From: Eubacterium sp.
GTDB taxonomy: Bacteria > Bacillota > Clostridia > Lachnospirales > Lachnospiraceae
DNA length: 64,000 nucleotides
NCBI GenBank assembly: GCA_017634555.1
Contig: JAGBNF010000045.1
Location: forward strand, 1 to 64,000
Reading direction: 5' to 3'
Below are positions 1-9,936 of this stretch, piece after piece. The notes beneath the pieces are model-generated. The model made no database searches. It was given only the letters and a program-made list of their open reading frames with translations, and had not been told where the DNA came from. The position numbers and the translations under genes were made by a program. Every line of letters starts with the position of its first letter. Position 1 is the first letter of the stretch.

Positions 1-343
1 CTACTACGAAAAGCTTCTTGTTTGAAAGCTCCTTCTTAGCGATTTCCTTAACTGCTTCCCAAGCTTCCTGAGTTGCAGGATGATTATCATTTGGATAACC
101 TTCTGATGTCCACCATACTGTATCCTTTGAATTCTCATCCATAACGATGAACTTATCCTTAGGTGAACGACCTGTATAAATACCTGTCATAACGTTAACA
201 GAACCAAGCTCTGTCTCAACACCCTTCTCATATCCTTCAAGACTTGGATCCATCTCATAGTTATAGAGATCCTCAAATGATGGATTATAAACAATCTCAG
301 TTGTACCTGTAATGCCATACTTTGTTAAATCGATGTTTGCCAT
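1..343 (-). CDS. pckA: ATP-dependent phosphoenolpyruvate carboxykinase, N-terminal part (runs off the window)
   Basis: About 114 N-terminal residues are visible; the 3' part lies before base 1. The protein opens MANIDLTKYGITGT and contains GIYTGRSPKDKFIV at about residues 53-66, the conserved N-terminal motif of the ATP-type family whose Arg contacts the carboxylate substrate. The enzyme interconverts oxaloacetate plus ATP with PEP, CO2 and ADP in the cytosol; in rumen and gut Lachnospiraceae it may run in either direction at the PEP node. The start is set by a GAGG ribosome site just upstream of the ATG. It has its own promoter about 75 bases upstream. Confidence 0.95.
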   Translation of the reverse strand, partial: MANIDLTKYGITGTTEIVYNPSFEDLYNYEMDPSLEGYEKGVETELGSVNVMTGIYTGRSPKDKFIVMDENSKDTVWWTSEGYPNDNHPATQEAWEAVKEIAKKELSNKKLFVV

Positions 344-418
344 TTTTTTACCTCACTTTTTATTTTCTATTATTTCTTTGCAATAACAAAGATTATGTAC
401 AATTTGTCACCAATCGCC

Positions 419-446
419 ATTATACAATATTCAGCGATAAAATCAA
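419..446 (-). promoter_or_regulatory. sigma-A type promoter for pckA
   Basis: On the minus strand a TTGATT -35 box (441-446) is followed after 16 bases by a perfect TATAAT -10 box (419-424). This would give a leader of about 65 to 70 bases before the pckA ATG. Confidence 0.65.
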
Positions 447-451
447 CAAAA

Positions 452-469
452 AGTTAGGAATCCTTAACT
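452..469 (-). terminator. weak terminator after the DUF885 lipoprotein gene
   Basis: On the minus strand AGTTAAGG and CCTAACT form a short imperfect stem followed by TTTTT, directly after the lipoprotein stop codon and before the pckA promoter. The stem is short and has a one-base bulge. Confidence 0.4.
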
Positions 470-474
470 AAAAT

Positions 475-2496
475 TTACTGATTTTCAAGGATATATTCAT
501 CAACTTTAAACTTCAGAACCTCAAACTGGCAAGGACCGTTGTCGAGTATAGCTTTATGGAACTCAACAGGGTCGAACTTGTCACCGAGCTTATGCTCTGA
601 CCATGTACGTAAACCTTCCATCATGTACTGGCTGAAGGAGTAGCTGAGGTATACTCCCGGATCACCGGAAACTGTGAGCATTATCTCACCAGCATACTCT
701 GCATTATAACCATTCTCTGTCATGTAGTCTGCCAGATCCTGCTCTGACCATCCTTCATAGTTTACTCCGACATCAATTCGTCCGTAAACCATATATCCCA
801 GCTCTTTATCAAGCTTAGCAAACTCTGCGATAACAGCATCATCGTCAGTATCCTTGAAGTCATACTCTGCCATAGTTCTGTAGCTTGAGTATACTGCCCA
901 TCCCTCAAGATATCCGAGGCAGTAAGCATCTGCTCTGATCGGCTTTGGATTTGTTGCCTGATAATATGTATTCTGATACATATGTCCCGGACAACCCTCG
1001 TGAGCAAGAGTTACCCACATATCATCGGAAAATGCACCGTTAACTCTTATGATATTTCCATCCGGATCATCATAAGCAGGTGACATGTAGTAAGCAAGTG
1101 TATGCTCCATGATTTTTTCCATTGCAGGTGAAAGATAGTCAGCCTTATATGGAATCTTATCAAGCTTTGGATATTCAGACATTGCAGTGCTCATAAGGAT
1201 ATCGATATTCTCTGTTGCACTTCTTGCATCTGCTTCAGCGAAAAGAGTTTCACTGTTTTCAACGTAGTAATTATACGCATCAGGATTTGACATATAAAGC
1301 TCCATCATTCTGTTGAAGCATGCTTCATATCTCTTTTCGAAGATCTCTATAAGGTCATCACCTGTAAAGTTACATCCGCCGAAATGAGGAATGATATAGT
1401 TATTATAATAATCCTTTCCGCCTTCATACTGAGCAAGTCCGCCCGATACAGTAGCCTTTCCCTTGTTGGCACTTACACAGTCACGGATCTGAAGCATTGC
1501 AGGAATAAGTGACTCAAGTACTGCCTGCTTGTTCTGCTCCTTATAAGTTGCTCTTTCCTCATCTGTAAGGAAGTCAAGCTTATCCATCTTTGCATCGAAC
1601 TCAAGGATCAGGAAATGATTTTCCTTATCTTCTACAAAGGTATCACACTGCTCGATAACATCATCGATGGCATTATCCTGCATACCAAAGCCCTTCTTAA
1701 CTCTTTCATTCTCAAAGGCACAGAGCTTTTCAACATACTCAGGCATCATATTCTCTACAGCAATAAAATCCTCTATATCCTGCTTATCATCAAATCTGTA
1801 CTCAGCAAGTGTTGTACCGATATTTGACTGGAATCCTCTCATCGGAGCGAACGGCTCATAAAAATCTATATGATCGTAATTGTAGAGTGCTCTCTCATAA
1901 TCAGCCTCAAGTGCTATAAGTATAAAATACTCCTCTTCTGTCAGAGGCTTATCCTCGAAAGACTTCAGCTTGTCATATTCCTCATGGGATTCCTTTGCTA
2001 CCTCTGCAAAATATTCATATGATTCCGCATCACCCATAGTAGCTGGACTTGGTGCTGTAACACCGTATACAGAACCATCCTTGATCGCATAATTATAGTT
2101 AAGAGTATCGGATGTAACACTTTCCTTGAAAAGCTTATCGATATACTCCTCAAATTCCTTATTCTCGGTATCGGCGTACTGTACACCTGTAGGACGCGCC
2201 TGGAGCTTATCGATCCATACATCCATATCGCTTACTTCTTTGCCGCCGGTGATATTGCTGAGTCCGCCGCCGTTTTCGTCTCCTCCGCCATTCTCATCGT
2301 CACCGCCGCCGATGATTCCGCCGCCGTTTTCATCGTCGTCTCCACCGTTTCCTGCGATATAATTCTCATCTCCTGTAACCTGATTTATGCTCTGTCCGTA
2401 TTCATAATCATCCGGATTCGCCTTACCGCAGGCTGCCGCACCTATGATAAGTGATCCCGCAAGGATCATTGCAATTAATCTGTTATTCTTTTTCAT
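475..2496 (-). CDS. DUF885 family putative metallopeptidase, lipoprotein
   Basis: This 673-residue secreted lipoprotein starts [14 protein letters not shown] and has a lipobox ending IIGAAAC. After the lipidated Cys comes a low-complexity Gly/Asp/Glu/Asn linker (roughly residues 30-75). The catalytic-looking motif AHEGCPGHMYQ (HExxPGH type, as in DUF885) lies around residues 500-510, followed by GYLEGWAVYSS. DUF885 proteins are presumed zinc-dependent peptidases; the substrate is unknown. The longer frame starting at 2532 is less likely because the ATG at 2496 has an AAGGGG ribosome site. The start overlaps the end of ispD by 14 bases. A paralogue sits at 34396-36258. Confidence 0.85.
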   Translation of the reverse strand: MKKNNRLIAMILAGSLIIGAAACGKANPDDYEYGQSINQVTGDENYIAGNGGDDDENGGGIIGGGDDENGGGDENGGGLSNITGGKEVSDMDVWIDKLQARPTGVQYADTENKEFEEYIDKLFKESVTSDTLNYNYAIKDGSVYGVTAPSPATMGDAESYEYFAEVAKESHEEYDKLKSFEDKPLTEEEYFILIALEADYERALYNYDHIDFYEPFAPMRGFQSNIGTTLAEYRFDDKQDIEDFIAVENMMPEYVEKLCAFENERVKKGFGMQDNAIDDVIEQCDTFVEDKENHFLILEFDAKMDKLDFLTDEERATYKEQNKQAVLESLIPAMLQIRDCVSANKGKATVSGGLAQYEGGKDYYNNYIIPHFGGCNFTGDDLIEIFEKRYEACFNRMMELYMSNPDAYNYYVENSETLFAEADARSATENIDILMSTAMSEYPKLDKIPYKADYLSPAMEKIMEHTLAYYMSPAYDDPDGNIIRVNGAFSDDMWVTLAHEGCPGHMYQNTYYQATNPKPIRADAYCLGYLEGWAVYSSYRTMAEYDFKDTDDDAVIAEFAKLDKELGYMVYGRIDVGVNYEGWSEQDLADYMTENGYNAEYAGEIMLTVSGDPGVYLSYSFSQYMMEGLRTWSEHKLGDKFDPVEFHKAILDNGPCQFEVLKFKVDEYILENQ

Positions 2497-3190
2497 AGCT
2501 GTTATTTTCCCCTTTAATAATCGCCTCCGCAAAGATCATGTCTTCCGGAGTGGTCACCTTGATATTCCTATAACTTCCTTCAACCATTTTAACCTTCTGG
2601 TCCAGATATCTCTCGACGATCATTGTGTCATCGGTTATATCCTTATCCCCGCTGATACGAAGTCTGGAGTACGCTTCGGTTATAACTTCCCTGTCAAAGG
2701 TCTGTGGAGTCTGTATCTGATAAAGCTTACTCCTGTCCGGAGTTTCCTCACCAAACCCGTAATCATCCACCACCTTGATGGTGTCCTTAACCGGAACCGC
2801 CACCGTACAGGCCTTGTATCTTCTTGCTGCCGAAATGCTGTCGAGTATCATTCTGTTGGTTACAAAAGGACGTGCAGCATCATGTATCATAACTGTCTTG
2901 TGGCGTCTGTCCGATGCTTTGATTCCCTTCTGAACCGAATCATATCTCTCTTTGCCGCCCGGCACTATTTTCTTCACCTTGCTGAAGCCGTATTTTTCAA
3001 CTATCTCAGTCCTGCAGTATTCAATATCTTTTTCCTTCGTAACAAGTATGATCTCATCGACTATACTGGCTTCAAAGGTTTTAAGTGAATAATACAGAAG
3101 CGGCTTCCCATCCAGGAGAAGAAATTGTTTTTCTCTTTTCTGATTCATGCGGCTTCCACTTCCCGCCGCAAGAACGATCGCAGTTACCAT
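2483..3190 (-). CDS. ispD: 2-C-methyl-D-erythritol 4-phosphate cytidylyltransferase
   Basis: The enzyme transfers CMP from CTP to MEP, the third step of non-mevalonate isoprenoid synthesis. The 235-residue protein has the nucleotidyltransferase signature [10 protein letters not shown] at residues 6-15, the [10 protein letters not shown] segment near 21-30, HDAARPFV near 105 and VPVKDTIK near 138. Length is normal. It overlaps tsaD upstream by 7 bases, so it is probably translationally coupled, and a GGAGAG ribosome site lies inside tsaD. It belongs to the long minus-strand operon from tsaE onward. Confidence 0.95.
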   Translation of the reverse strand: MVTAIVLAAGSGSRMNQKREKQFLLLDGKPLLYYSLKTFEASIVDEIILVTKEKDIEYCRTEIVEKYGFSKVKKIVPGGKERYDSVQKGIKASDRRHKTVMIHDAARPFVTNRMILDSISAARRYKACTVAVPVKDTIKVVDDYGFGEETPDRSKLYQIQTPQTFDREVITEAYSRLRISGDKDITDDTMIVERYLDQKVKMVEGSYRNIKVTTPEDMIFAEAIIKGENNSYEKE

Positions 3191-4281
3191 CTTCTCTCTC
3201 CTACCTTAAGATTCGGAATCGCGTTTAAACTGATATCTGCTCTGTTTCCTGCCAGATATTCATAATATCCGGCTGATGCGATCATTGCCGCATTATCTGT
3301 ACAGTAAATAAGTTCAGGCATATAGAAGCTTATTCCTTCCTTCTCGGCCGCCTGCTTCATAGCCTCTCTGAGACCTGAGTTCGCAGCCACACCGCCGGCA
3401 AGCGCCAGCCTGCTGCAGTCATATTCCTTTGCAGCCTTTACGGTATGCTCTGTAAGAACATCTATAACCGCCTGCTGAAAGGATGCCGCAACATCCGCCT
3501 TATTAACCTCTATGCCCTTCATCTCACAGCCGTTAAGGTAGTTAAGTACCGCAGACTTAAGTCCGCTGAAAGAGAAATCATATGACGATTCTCCAACCTT
3601 AGCCCTTGGGAAATCTATCGCATGCGGATCTCCCTCCTTTGCAAGTGCATCAACCTTCGGACCTCCCGGATATCCGAGTCCGATGGCGCGTGCCACCTTG
3701 TCAAAGGCTTCACCGGCTGCATCATCATGAGTTCTTCCGATTATGGTATATTTTCCGTAATCATCAACTCTGACTATATGTGAATGTCCTCCTGATGCCA
3801 CAAGGCACATAAACGGAGGTACAAGCTCTTCTTTATCAATATAATTTGCGGAAATGTGTCCCTCAATATGATTTACTGCCACAAGAGGCTTCTTCTCCGC
3901 ATAAGCAAGTGCCTTTGCCGCATTTACACCCACGAGCAGAGGACCCACAAGTCCCGGGCCGTAGGTAACCGCAACGGCATCTATATCATCCATTGTCTTA
4001 CCCGAATCTTCAAGAGCTTTTCTGATAACCTGATTTATCTTTTCCACATGAGCTCTTGATGCGATCTCAGGAACAACACCGCCATAAAGCGTATGAACGG
4101 GAACCTGTGAATAGATCACATTTGAAAGAACCTTTCTGCCGTTTACAACAACCGCAGCTGCAGTCTCATCACATGAAGACTCTATTCCGAGTATGGTCAC
4201 CTCTTTACGCTTCTCAGCCTCCTCGGCAACCTTCTCAAATATCCCCTTCGTTATGTCTTTATTTATCTTCACTAGTGCCAT
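3184..4281 (-). CDS. tsaD: tRNA N6-threonylcarbamoyladenosine transferase
   Basis: TsaD transfers the threonylcarbamoyl group to A37 of ANN-decoding tRNAs together with TsaB and TsaE. Visible motifs are [14 protein letters not shown] near residue 33, the metal-binding HIEGH near 141, SGGHSH near 163 and [10 protein letters not shown] near 300. The 365-residue protein carries about 28 extra N-terminal residues compared with common homologues; the start is supported by a GGAGAAG ribosome site eight bases from the ATG and an 18-base gap to rnz. Its partners tsaB and tsaE are upstream in the same operon. Confidence 0.95.
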   Translation of the reverse strand: MALVKINKDITKGIFEKVAEEAEKRKEVTILGIESSCDETAAAVVVNGRKVLSNVIYSQVPVHTLYGGVVPEIASRAHVEKINQVIRKALEDSGKTMDDIDAVAVTYGPGLVGPLLVGVNAAKALAYAEKKPLVAVNHIEGHISANYIDKEELVPPFMCLVASGGHSHIVRVDDYGKYTIIGRTHDDAAGEAFDKVARAIGLGYPGGPKVDALAKEGDPHAIDFPRAKVGESSYDFSFSGLKSAVLNYLNGCEMKGIEVNKADVAASFQQAVIDVLTEHTVKAAKEYDCSRLALAGGVAANSGLREAMKQAAEKEGISFYMPELIYCTDNAAMIASAGYYEYLAGNRADISLNAIPNLKVGERRW

Positions 4282-4298
4282 AGCTTTCTTCTCCGCTA

Positions 4299-5225
4299 TT
4301 ACTCATTCCCCGGCTCTTCATCCATAAAATTAAGAGTAAGTGTTCTTCTGTCCTTGCAGATATGAGCCTCCGGGAAAATTTCCTTTACCTTATCCGAAAA
4401 TTCAAAAGGATTGACCATTGACGGTGAATAATGTGTCAGCCACAGCTGACCTACATCAGCCTTCTTTGCAAGCTCGGCCGCATCATACATTGTCATATGC
4501 TTCTTGTCGCGTGCCTTCTCGTCTCCGTCTTCCTCACCATACATGCCCTCGCATATGAAGACATCAGAGCCCTCAGCTGCGGTTACGATCGACGGGATAG
4601 GTCTTGTATCGGTAACATATGTCACCTTAAGGCCCTTACGCTCCCCACCCATTACCATGTCACTTGTATAGGTCTTATCACCATCTACGATGGTCTCACC
4701 CTGCTGAAGTCTTTTCCAGTAAGGAAGAGGTATCTCCAGTGCCCTTGCTGCTTCCGGATCAAACTTTCCGGCTCTCTTCAGCGAAAGGCTGTATCCGTAA
4801 CAGGTAAGACTGTGATCAAGACGGAAAGCATGACAATCAATTCCTATTGCATCAAAGTATTCATCTTCTTCAGTTAATTCTATACATTCAACCTTGAAAG
4901 GCAGTCTCGGTGCTATAACAAGCAGTCCTCTTACGACCTTATTCAGCCCTTCAGGTCCTATAATCGTTACAGGCTCGGTACGGTCCGCATTTCCCATGGC
5001 AAGCAGTAGCCCCGGAAGTCCACTGATATGATCAGCATGGAAATGTGTGATAAGGATCGTATCTATGGGATTAAAGCTCCAGCCTCTGCGTCTGATGGAT
5101 ATCTGCGTTGCTTCGCCGGTATCTATAAGAAGGCTCTTGCCGTTATATCTCACCATCAGAGATGTGAGAGCTCTATATGGAAGCGGCATCATTCCGCCTG
5201 TTCCGAGCAGCGTAATATCTATCAT
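4299..5225 (-). CDS. rnz: ribonuclease Z (tRNA 3'-processing endonuclease)
   Basis: This 308-residue metallo-beta-lactamase-fold nuclease removes 3' trailers from tRNA precursors lacking encoded CCA. The [14 protein letters not shown] motif (zinc ligands) is at about residues 61-74, with a further YVTDTRP metal-site segment and a C-terminal LTHYSPS His motif. The ATG overlaps the rimI stop in an ATGA arrangement, so translation is probably coupled. The placement among tRNA-modification genes fits a tRNA-maturation operon. Confidence 0.93.
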   Translation of the reverse strand: MIDITLLGTGGMMPLPYRALTSLMVRYNGKSLLIDTGEATQISIRRRGWSFNPIDTILITHFHADHISGLPGLLLAMGNADRTEPVTIIGPEGLNKVVRGLLVIAPRLPFKVECIELTEEDEYFDAIGIDCHAFRLDHSLTCYGYSLSLKRAGKFDPEAARALEIPLPYWKRLQQGETIVDGDKTYTSDMVMGGERKGLKVTYVTDTRPIPSIVTAAEGSDVFICEGMYGEEDGDEKARDKKHMTMYDAAELAKKADVGQLWLTHYSPSMVNPFEFSDKVKEIFPEAHICKDRRTLTLNFMDEEPGNE

Positions 5226-5707
5226 TCCGAAAACCGTCCAATCTCATCATCATTCTTAGCTATCGGACGCTGCATTATCACAGCATCCTCATCAGGATCC
5301 ATATAATAATCTTTCCTGACAGCAATCTGTTCAAAGCCGTAGATCGTATACAGTCCTATGGCAGCACTGTTTCCCTTTCTGACCTCAAGGGTGACCTTTT
5401 CGGCATTCATAAATTCAAGCTCCGATATGAAATGCTCCATGAGCTTTCCACCGAAGCCTCTGTGTCTCATAGTTTCATCAACCGCAATACGAAGAAGCTC
5501 AGCTTCACCTGCTACCTCCGAATATATCAGATATCCGGCCAGCTTTTCATTTCCCTGAAACACATAATCATCAACCGTAGTTCCGTCATCAAATACCGCG
5601 ATCAGATGGTTATGGTCATGCTTGAAGGTTTCTTCAAGAGATTTCTCCGACCACGGATCATTGAAGCTTTGTTCTTCGATTCCGGCAATCTCACTTATTA
5701 TGCCCAT
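5222..5707 (-). CDS. rimI: ribosomal-protein-alanine N-acetyltransferase (GNAT)
   Basis: A 161-residue GNAT protein with motif A LLRIAVDETMRHRGFGGKLM around residues 70-89 and the acetyl-CoA-binding RHRGFGGK loop. The N-terminal FNDPWSEKSLEE is typical of RimI. RimI acetylates the N-terminal alanine of S18 in E. coli; in Firmicutes it sits with tsaB, as here. Start and tsaB stop overlap by one base (TAATG). Assignment rests on motifs and neighbours. Confidence 0.9.
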   Translation of the reverse strand: MGIISEIAGIEEQSFNDPWSEKSLEETFKHDHNHLIAVFDDGTTVDDYVFQGNEKLAGYLIYSEVAGEAELLRIAVDETMRHRGFGGKLMEHFISELEFMNAEKVTLEVRKGNSAAIGLYTIYGFEQIAVRKDYYMDPDEDAVIMQRPIAKNDDEIGRFSE

Positions 5708-6420
5708 TACCGGTCCTCCGCTGACTTCTTTTCATCTCTGACACGCTCAGCCTGTGACGGTCTGAGATATACAGGTGAAAAATCATCAACCGATACTGTC
5801 TTTCCCTCTCTGTAGTAGAGAAGTCCGAGAGATGCGATCGATGCTGCCCTCTGCAGCGATGCATTTGCCTTTGCAAAGCCGTAAGGAACACGTATTTCCT
5901 TTTCGATATATTCTCTGAATACATCAGTTCCGTCACCGAGGAAGGTAACCTTCTCACCGGCTTCGTTAATCTTCTCAACTATTTCCGATATATCACAGGC
6001 AGTCTGGTCGATCACAGCCTCCGGCATTTCTCCCGAAACTCTGTAAAGGCCCGTATATACCTGATTTCTTCTTGCGTCAATAATAGGGCATACCAGTCCC
6101 TCTGCTCCGGAAAGATTCATGGCAAGTCCCTCACATGTAGGGATTGCGGCTACCGGTGCATTTATACTGAGACCGAGCCCCTTAACAGTTGCGGCTCCGA
6201 TCCTGAGACCCGTAAAAGAACCCGGTCCGGCAGCAATCGCCAGAAGCTTCACATCCTTTATATCGGTTTCGGAAGCCGTAAGCACCTTATCTATCATAGG
6301 CATTAGGGTTTCCGAATGTGTACGCTTATTATTCACGGTGAACTCTGCAATCAGTCTGTCATCATCTATGAGAGCAGCCGTTGCTGTCATTCCCGAGCTG
6401 TCTATTCCAAGTACCTTCAT
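5707..6420 (-). CDS. tsaB: tRNA threonylcarbamoyladenosine biosynthesis protein TsaB
   Basis: TsaB is the inactive TsaD-like scaffold of the t6A synthase. The 237-residue protein begins MKVLGIDSSGMTATAAL and has AAGPGSFTGLRIGAATVKGL near residues 66-85, the hallmark of this family. It is overlapped by tsaE upstream (ATGA) and rimI downstream, consistent with tight co-expression in one polycistron. Confidence 0.94.
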   Translation of the reverse strand: MKVLGIDSSGMTATAALIDDDRLIAEFTVNNKRTHSETLMPMIDKVLTASETDIKDVKLLAIAAGPGSFTGLRIGAATVKGLGLSINAPVAAIPTCEGLAMNLSGAEGLVCPIIDARRNQVYTGLYRVSGEMPEAVIDQTACDISEIVEKINEAGEKVTFLGDGTDVFREYIEKEIRVPYGFAKANASLQRAASIASLGLLYYREGKTVSVDDFSPVYLRPSQAERVRDEKKSAEDR

Positions 6421-6848
6421 ACTCTTACAGTAATCCTCCTGTAATCAAAGCCCTTCGATACATCCTTTTCAATCTTAATGTGTACGCTGTCCTTCGGGAT
6501 AACATCCTCGATAAGCTCAGCCCACTCGATCAGGGTAACTCCGTCACTGTCGATAAAATCAAAAAAACCGGTCTCTTCCATCTCATCGACATCCGAAACC
6601 CTGTAAACATCAAAATGATAAAGTGGAAGTCTACCCTCATGATATTCCCTTAGAATTGTAAAAGTCGGACTGGCCATAGGTTCTTCTATTCCCAGTCCGG
6701 CACCGAAGCCCTGAGCGAAGACCGTTTTCCCAACTCCCAGATCTCCGTCCAGACATATTACCGCGCCGGCCTCAATCTCCTTTGCCATCTGAAATGCAAT
6801 GTCAAAGGTTTCCTCCCGGCTGTTTGATTCAAATTCTTTATTGTCCAT
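6417..6848 (-). CDS. tsaE: tRNA threonylcarbamoyladenosine biosynthesis ATPase TsaE
   Basis: A 143-residue P-loop ATPase needed for cycling of the TsaBD complex. The Walker A motif GDLGVGKTVFAQGF is near residues 37-50, and PTFTILREY and LIEWAELIEDVIP follow as expected for the family. It is the first of the overlapping tsaE-tsaB-rimI-rnz-tsaD-ispD series; a GGAGA ribosome site lies about 12 bases upstream of the ATG. Confidence 0.94.
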   Translation of the reverse strand: MDNKEFESNSREETFDIAFQMAKEIEAGAVICLDGDLGVGKTVFAQGFGAGLGIEEPMASPTFTILREYHEGRLPLYHFDVYRVSDVDEMEETGFFDFIDSDGVTLIEWAELIEDVIPKDSVHIKIEKDVSKGFDYRRITVRV

Positions 6849-6894
6849 ATAGCAGCAGTCTCCTGTCAGACCATTCCTTATACGAAGGATAATA

Positions 6895-7377
6895 CTATAT
6901 CTCCACTGTTATCTGTCGATGTGTGGATATAAACTGTCTGTATTTAACCCCTGTCTTATCAAACATTCTCTTGGACGCTATAGTGCTGTCAGAATCCGAA
7001 TACTTATCGGACAGGTAAACAACCTCCTTGATTCCACTCTGAATGATGGCCTTTGCACACTCATTGCAAGGGAAAAGAGTTACATAGCATCTTGCACCCT
7101 TCATGCTTCCCGTTCCGCGATAATTAAGTATCGCATTCAGCTCTGCATGACATACGAACATGTACTTGGAATCAAGTGCTGCTCCATCTCTTCCCCAAGG
7201 CATATCGTCATCCTCGCAGCCTTCGGGCATTCCGTTATAACCTACTGACAGAATCCTGTTGTCCTCACCGACTATGCAGGCGCCGACCTGAGTATTCGGG
7301 TCCTTGCTCCTGTAAGCAGACATCATTGCTATCCCCATAAAATACTGATCCCAGCTGATATAATCCGTTCTCTTCAT
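6895..7377 (-). CDS. dCMP deaminase family protein
   Basis: This 160-residue cytosolic zinc enzyme probably converts dCMP to dUMP for dTTP synthesis. The zinc site is visible as CHAELNAILN (His ligand and catalytic Glu) and PCNECAKAII (two Cys ligands). The ATG at 7377 is preferred over the frame opening at 7395 because a GGAGG site lies seven bases upstream. It precedes the tsaE operon with a 46-base gap, so co-transcription is possible. Confidence 0.9.
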   Translation of the reverse strand: MKRTDYISWDQYFMGIAMMSAYRSKDPNTQVGACIVGEDNRILSVGYNGMPEGCEDDDMPWGRDGAALDSKYMFVCHAELNAILNYRGTGSMKGARCYVTLFPCNECAKAIIQSGIKEVVYLSDKYSDSDSTIASKRMFDKTGVKYRQFISTHRQITVEI

Positions 7378-7402
7378 CACTTTACCTCCCCCCATAAAAT
7401 CA

Positions 7403-7433
7403 CCAAAGATGCACTATAATAATGCATCTTTGG
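7403..7433 (-). terminator. terminator after lysC
   Basis: On the minus strand CCAAAGATGCA and TGCATCTTTGG form a perfect 11-bp stem around a nine-base loop, followed by TGATTTTATG. It lies between the lysC stop and the dCMP deaminase start; the U-tract is short. Confidence 0.65.
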
Positions 7434-7451
7434 GATTGCGATAAGCGTCAA

Positions 7452-8657
7452 TTATTTGTCGCTTCCGAGATCGAACTTGTCATGAATTGCATTCATTGCT
7501 CTCTCTGTCTCAGATGCGTTAATGAGTACTGTTACTCTGATTTCTGAAGTAGAGATCATTCTGATATTGATGTTAGCGTCATAAAGTGCCTCGAACATCT
7601 TAGCTGCAACACCTGCATTTGACTGCATACCTGCACCTACGATAGATACCTTTGCAACATCCTTGTTAACATCGATAGACTCGAAATCCATCTTACTCTT
7701 GATGATCTCAGCAGCCTCATCTGCATCCTCATCGCTGCATGTAAATGTGATATCCTTTGTTCCGTGACGTCCTACTGACTGAAGAATCATATCTATGTTG
7801 ATGTTATGCTTTGCAAGCTCATTAAACAGCTTGAATGCAACTCCCGGCTCATCCTTAAGTCCGATAACTGCAACTCTCGTAGCATCCGGATCGGCAGCTA
7901 CACCGCTAACTATCATTTTCTCCATCTTATTTCCCTCCTTAACGATTGTTCCTTCGTTTGTATTCAGACTAGAGCGTACAACCATCTGTACTCCGTATTT
8001 CTTTGCAAGTTCAACTGATCTGTTATGAAGCACTCCTGCTCCGAGTGTAGCAAGCTCAAGCATTTCATCATATGTAACCATATCAAGCTTACGAGCGCTC
8101 TTAACCTTTCTCGGATCAGCTGTGTAAACACCGTCTACATCTGTATATATTTCGCAGAGATCTGCATGAAGAGCCGCAGCAAGTGCAACTGCTGTTGTAT
8201 CAGAACCTCCACGTCCGAGTGTCGTATAATCATCGTACTTGTTGATTCCCTGGAATCCTGTAATGATAACGATCTTATGCTGTTCAAGTTCGTTTCTGAT
8301 TCTCTCTGTATCAATTCTCTTGAGACGTGCATTGCTGTAGGTTGATGTTGTGTGCATTGCAACCTGAAATGCATTAAGAGAAACTGCAGGAACTCCCATG
8401 GAAGCCATAGCCATTGCCATAAGGGCAACTGACTGCTGTTCTCCAGTTGTGAGGAGCATATCCATCTCTCTCTTTGGTGGATTAGGATTGATCTCCTTTG
8501 CCATATCAATCAGGACATCGGTATATTTACCCATGGCTGAAAGAACAACTACTACATCATTCCCCTTCTTGTACTCCTCCACACAGCGGCCGGCAACATT
8601 AAATATCCTGTCTCTGTTTCCGACAGATGTTCCGCCAAACTTCTTTACGATTAACAC
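7452..8657 (-). CDS. lysC: aspartate kinase
   Basis: Aspartate kinase phosphorylates aspartate, the first step to lysine, threonine, methionine and diaminopimelate. The 401-residue protein starts LIVKKFGGTSVG, has a GRGGSDTTAVALA substrate segment near residue 150, and two C-terminal ACT domains (about 265-401), so feedback inhibition is likely. The start is GTG with an AGGAGG site eight bases upstream. It lies 37 bases after hom; no lysine riboswitch precedes either gene. Confidence 0.95.
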   Translation of the reverse strand: MLIVKKFGGTSVGNRDRIFNVAGRCVEEYKKGNDVVVVLSAMGKYTDVLIDMAKEINPNPPKREMDMLLTTGEQQSVALMAMAMASMGVPAVSLNAFQVAMHTTSTYSNARLKRIDTERIRNELEQHKIVIITGFQGINKYDDYTTLGRGGSDTTAVALAAALHADLCEIYTDVDGVYTADPRKVKSARKLDMVTYDEMLELATLGAGVLHNRSVELAKKYGVQMVVRSSLNTNEGTIVKEGNKMEKMIVSGVAADPDATRVAVIGLKDEPGVAFKLFNELAKHNINIDMILQSVGRHGTKDITFTCSDEDADEAAEIIKSKMDFESIDVNKDVAKVSIVGAGMQSNAGVAAKMFEALYDANINIRMISTSEIRVTVLINASETERAMNAIHDKFDLGSDK

Positions 8658-8694
8658 TTTATTTTCCTCCTGACCTTAAATAGAATTGTGAGAT

Positions 8695-9894
8695 TTAAAA
8701 TATACGTATCCTGTTAACGACCTCAAAGTTAGACGCAGCCTTCTCATAATCAGCGCCTGACATTGGTCCTGTAACAAATGCAGTCTCTCCGTTCTGTCCC
8801 TGAAGGAACTGCACATCCCCAAATACATCCTTTATCTCTTTTTCTATATCAGTTCCGCTTACGCGAACAAGATAAGGCATTTCAAAGGCATCAACAGGCC
8901 CGAGTTCTCTCTTCTCAGGTCTCCAGAGAATCGGTATATTTCTTCCTCTGTTTTTAACAGCCGAAATAACATCGGATACTACCGCGCTTGCTGTCGGAAG
9001 AGATCCCGCTCCCTTGCCGTAAAACATAACTTCACCAAGCATATCACCGTCAAGGAGTATTGCATTGAATACATCACTTACTCCGTAAAGAGGATTATCC
9101 TGATTTACGACAAACGGCGCAACCATGGAGTATACTACTCCGTTCTGTCTCTTTGCAAGACCCAGAAGCTTTATTGATGAGTGAAGCTGATTTGCATACC
9201 AGAAATCTTCACATGTAATCTTTGTGATACCCTCTGTATAAATGTCCTCGAAGTTAACCTGTCGCTCATAAGCAAGTGATGCAAGTATCGCAATCTTACG
9301 GCATGCATCATAGCCTTCGATATCAGCTTCCGGATTACGCTCTGCATAGCCCTTATTCTGAGCATCCTTCAGAACATCATCAAAAGCAAGTCCTTCCTCG
9401 GACATCTTTGTGAGTATGTAGTTTGTAGTTCCGTTAAGAATACCGGAAATACTCTTTATATGATCGGCGGTAATGCAGCCCATAAGAGGTCTGATGATAG
9501 GAATTCCTCCGCCTACAGAAGCCTCAAAGAAGAAATTGCAATTATTCTCTTTAGCTATCTGAATAAGCTCATATCCGTACTTTGCTACTACTTCCTTGTT
9601 TGAAGTACAAACACTCTTTCCTGCGAGAAGTGCCTGCATAGCATAAGTATGAGCCGGCTCAACGCCTCCCATAGCCTCAACAACAATATCCACTTCATCA
9701 TCATTTAAAATGGTGTCGAAATCATGTACGAGAATATCCTCTACAGGATCCCCGGGAAAATCTCTGAGATCAAGGACATACTTAACCTTGATGTCATCTC
9801 CGGCACGTCTTGAAACATGACTGTTGTTATCGTTAATTACCTTATACACTCCGGAACCGATTGTTCCGTGACCGAGTATTGCAACATTTACCAT
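8695..9894 (-). CDS. hom: homoserine dehydrogenase
   Basis: The enzyme reduces aspartate semialdehyde to homoserine in threonine/methionine synthesis. The N-terminal NAD(P)-binding motif VAILGHGTIGSGVYKV is followed by the catalytic-domain segment GILNGTTNYILTKM near residue 150 and AYAERNPEADIEGYDA-type substrate residues near 180. At 399 residues the C-terminal ACT-like region is short and divergent. It is directly upstream of lysC, which gives two steps of the aspartate pathway in one transcript. Confidence 0.94.
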   Translation of the reverse strand: MVNVAILGHGTIGSGVYKVINDNNSHVSRRAGDDIKVKYVLDLRDFPGDPVEDILVHDFDTILNDDEVDIVVEAMGGVEPAHTYAMQALLAGKSVCTSNKEVVAKYGYELIQIAKENNCNFFFEASVGGGIPIIRPLMGCITADHIKSISGILNGTTNYILTKMSEEGLAFDDVLKDAQNKGYAERNPEADIEGYDACRKIAILASLAYERQVNFEDIYTEGITKITCEDFWYANQLHSSIKLLGLAKRQNGVVYSMVAPFVVNQDNPLYGVSDVFNAILLDGDMLGEVMFYGKGAGSLPTASAVVSDVISAVKNRGRNIPILWRPEKRELGPVDAFEMPYLVRVSGTDIEKEIKDVFGDVQFLQGQNGETAFVTGPMSGADYEKAASNFEVVNRIRIF

Positions 9895-9936
9895 ACTATC
9901 TTCTTTGCTCCTTATTTCTCTATAACTATCCGGTTT

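Noticed and set aside
2444..3088. Plus-strand 214-codon open frame
   Set aside because: It is antisense to ispD, which has full motifs; no start signal.
8658..9936. Lysine or threonine riboswitch or attenuator before lysC/hom
   Set aside because: Leaders are only 37 and 42 bases and contain no conserved aptamer or leader peptide.
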